Source: Bacillus safensis FO-36b (GTDB taxonomy: Bacteria; Bacillota; Bacilli; Bacillales; Bacillaceae). From it: DNA of 64,000 nucleotides. The stretch's first letter is position 1. Every line of letters starts with the position of its first letter. The DNA is taken from assembly GCF_000691165.1 (NCBI RefSeq), contig NZ_ASJD01000004.1, positions 242,434-306,433 on the forward strand, read 5' to 3'. Under the pieces are notes generated by a model. It saw only the letters and a list, made by a program, of their open reading frames with translations. It was not told the DNA's origin and ran no database searches. The position numbers and the translations under genes are program-made. Positions 63,701 through 64,000 of the stretch are shown here, piece after piece.

Positions 63701-63774
63701 TGGCAGGGGCAGTAGGAATCGAACCCACACCGGAGGTTTTGGAGACCTCTGTTCTACCTTTAAACTATGCCCCT
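63701..63774 (-). tRNA. tRNA-Trp (anticodon CCA), CCA tail encoded
   Basis: Acceptor AGGGGCA, anticodon loop CTCCAAA, 3' CCA. Confidence 0.94.
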
Positions 63775-63788
63775 ATGAAAATAAAAAA

Positions 63789-63873
63789 TGGTGGAGGGGG
63801 GCGGATTCGAACCGCCGAACCCGGAGGGAGCGGATTTACAGTCCGCCGCGTTTAGCCACTTCGCTACCCCTCC
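63789..63873 (-). tRNA. tRNA-Tyr (anticodon GTA), CCA encoded
   Basis: Acceptor GGAGGGG, anticodon loop CTGTAAA, long variable arm, 3' CCA. Confidence 0.94.
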
Positions 63874-63888
63874 ACTTTTGAAAAACAG

Positions 63889-63961
<73 letters not shown>

Positions 63962-63967
63962 AAATAG

Positions 63968-64000
63968 TGGTGGCTCGGGACGGAATCGAACCGCCGACAC
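63968..64000 (-). tRNA. tRNA-Phe, 3' part only (cut by window edge), CCA encoded
   Basis: The visible T-arm and acceptor are identical to the tRNA-Phe at 63594-63666, but this copy has 3' CCA. The anticodon lies outside the window. Confidence 0.75.

Overview
The window looks like chromosome of a Bacillus of the pumilus group (B. pumilus, B. safensis or B. altitudinis type). From memory of gene order, most of it is collinear in reverse orientation with the trnD-yhb-yhc-glp-yhd segment of B. subtilis 168. CspB is almost identical to the B. subtilis protein. The species is an inference; no search was run.

Layout, left to right. 1-6.3 kb: 3' part of a catalase gene, a DUF3889-like protein, yhdB, the two-component pair yhcYZ and phosphoglucomutase pgcA. 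6.3-11.2 kb: the glycerol regulon glpP-glpF-glpK-glpD on the minus strand, with a sigma-A promoter, a cre site and two GlpP-type attenuators. 11.4-18.4 kb: aminotransferase yhxA, a PucR-family regulator, an AEC transporter, a VOC protein, yhcX and yhcW. 18.5-29.9 kb: the yhc block (yhcU, yhcT, sortase srtD, nuclease/5'-nucleotidase yhcR, spore proteins yhcQ, yhcN, yhcM), interrupted by a 1126-residue CheB-like/CheR/PAS/histidine-kinase fusion. 30.5-32 kb: diguanylate cyclase dgcK and cspB. 32-42.8 kb: efflux system yhbJ-yhcA with yhcB and yhcC, sporulation genes yhbH and prkA, a YrpD-like secreted protein, trmL, yhbB and queG.

43.5-48.4 kb holds a tRNA-Gly, a lipoprotein and then the most interesting locus. 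It is a compact operon with a 70-residue membrane-spanning, two-cysteine peptide, an ABC ATPase, an ABC permease, a PqqD-like/site-2-protease fusion and a small two-helix membrane protein. It reads as a ribosomal peptide (bacteriocin or signal) system with no recognisable radical-SAM or cyclase enzyme. Next are the sulfonate operon ssuBACD, preceded by two related attenuator-like elements that flank a small FbpB-like protein gene, then an O-acetylhomoserine sulfhydrylase gene, signal peptidase I and a lipoteichoic acid synthase.

57.5-62.7 kb is accessory: DUF2262 and DUF1963 proteins, small hypothetical proteins, a histidine phosphatase, an APH-type kinase and an immunity-like protein lying between a tRNA-Leu fragment and the end of a tRNA cluster. 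The window ends inside that trnD-like cluster (read on the minus strand: Phe, Thr, Tyr, Trp, Phe, His, Gln, Gly, Cys, Leu, Leu), probably downstream of an rRNA operon outside the window. Plus-strand genes are few. Most genes read leftward and many are separated by clear intrinsic terminators.
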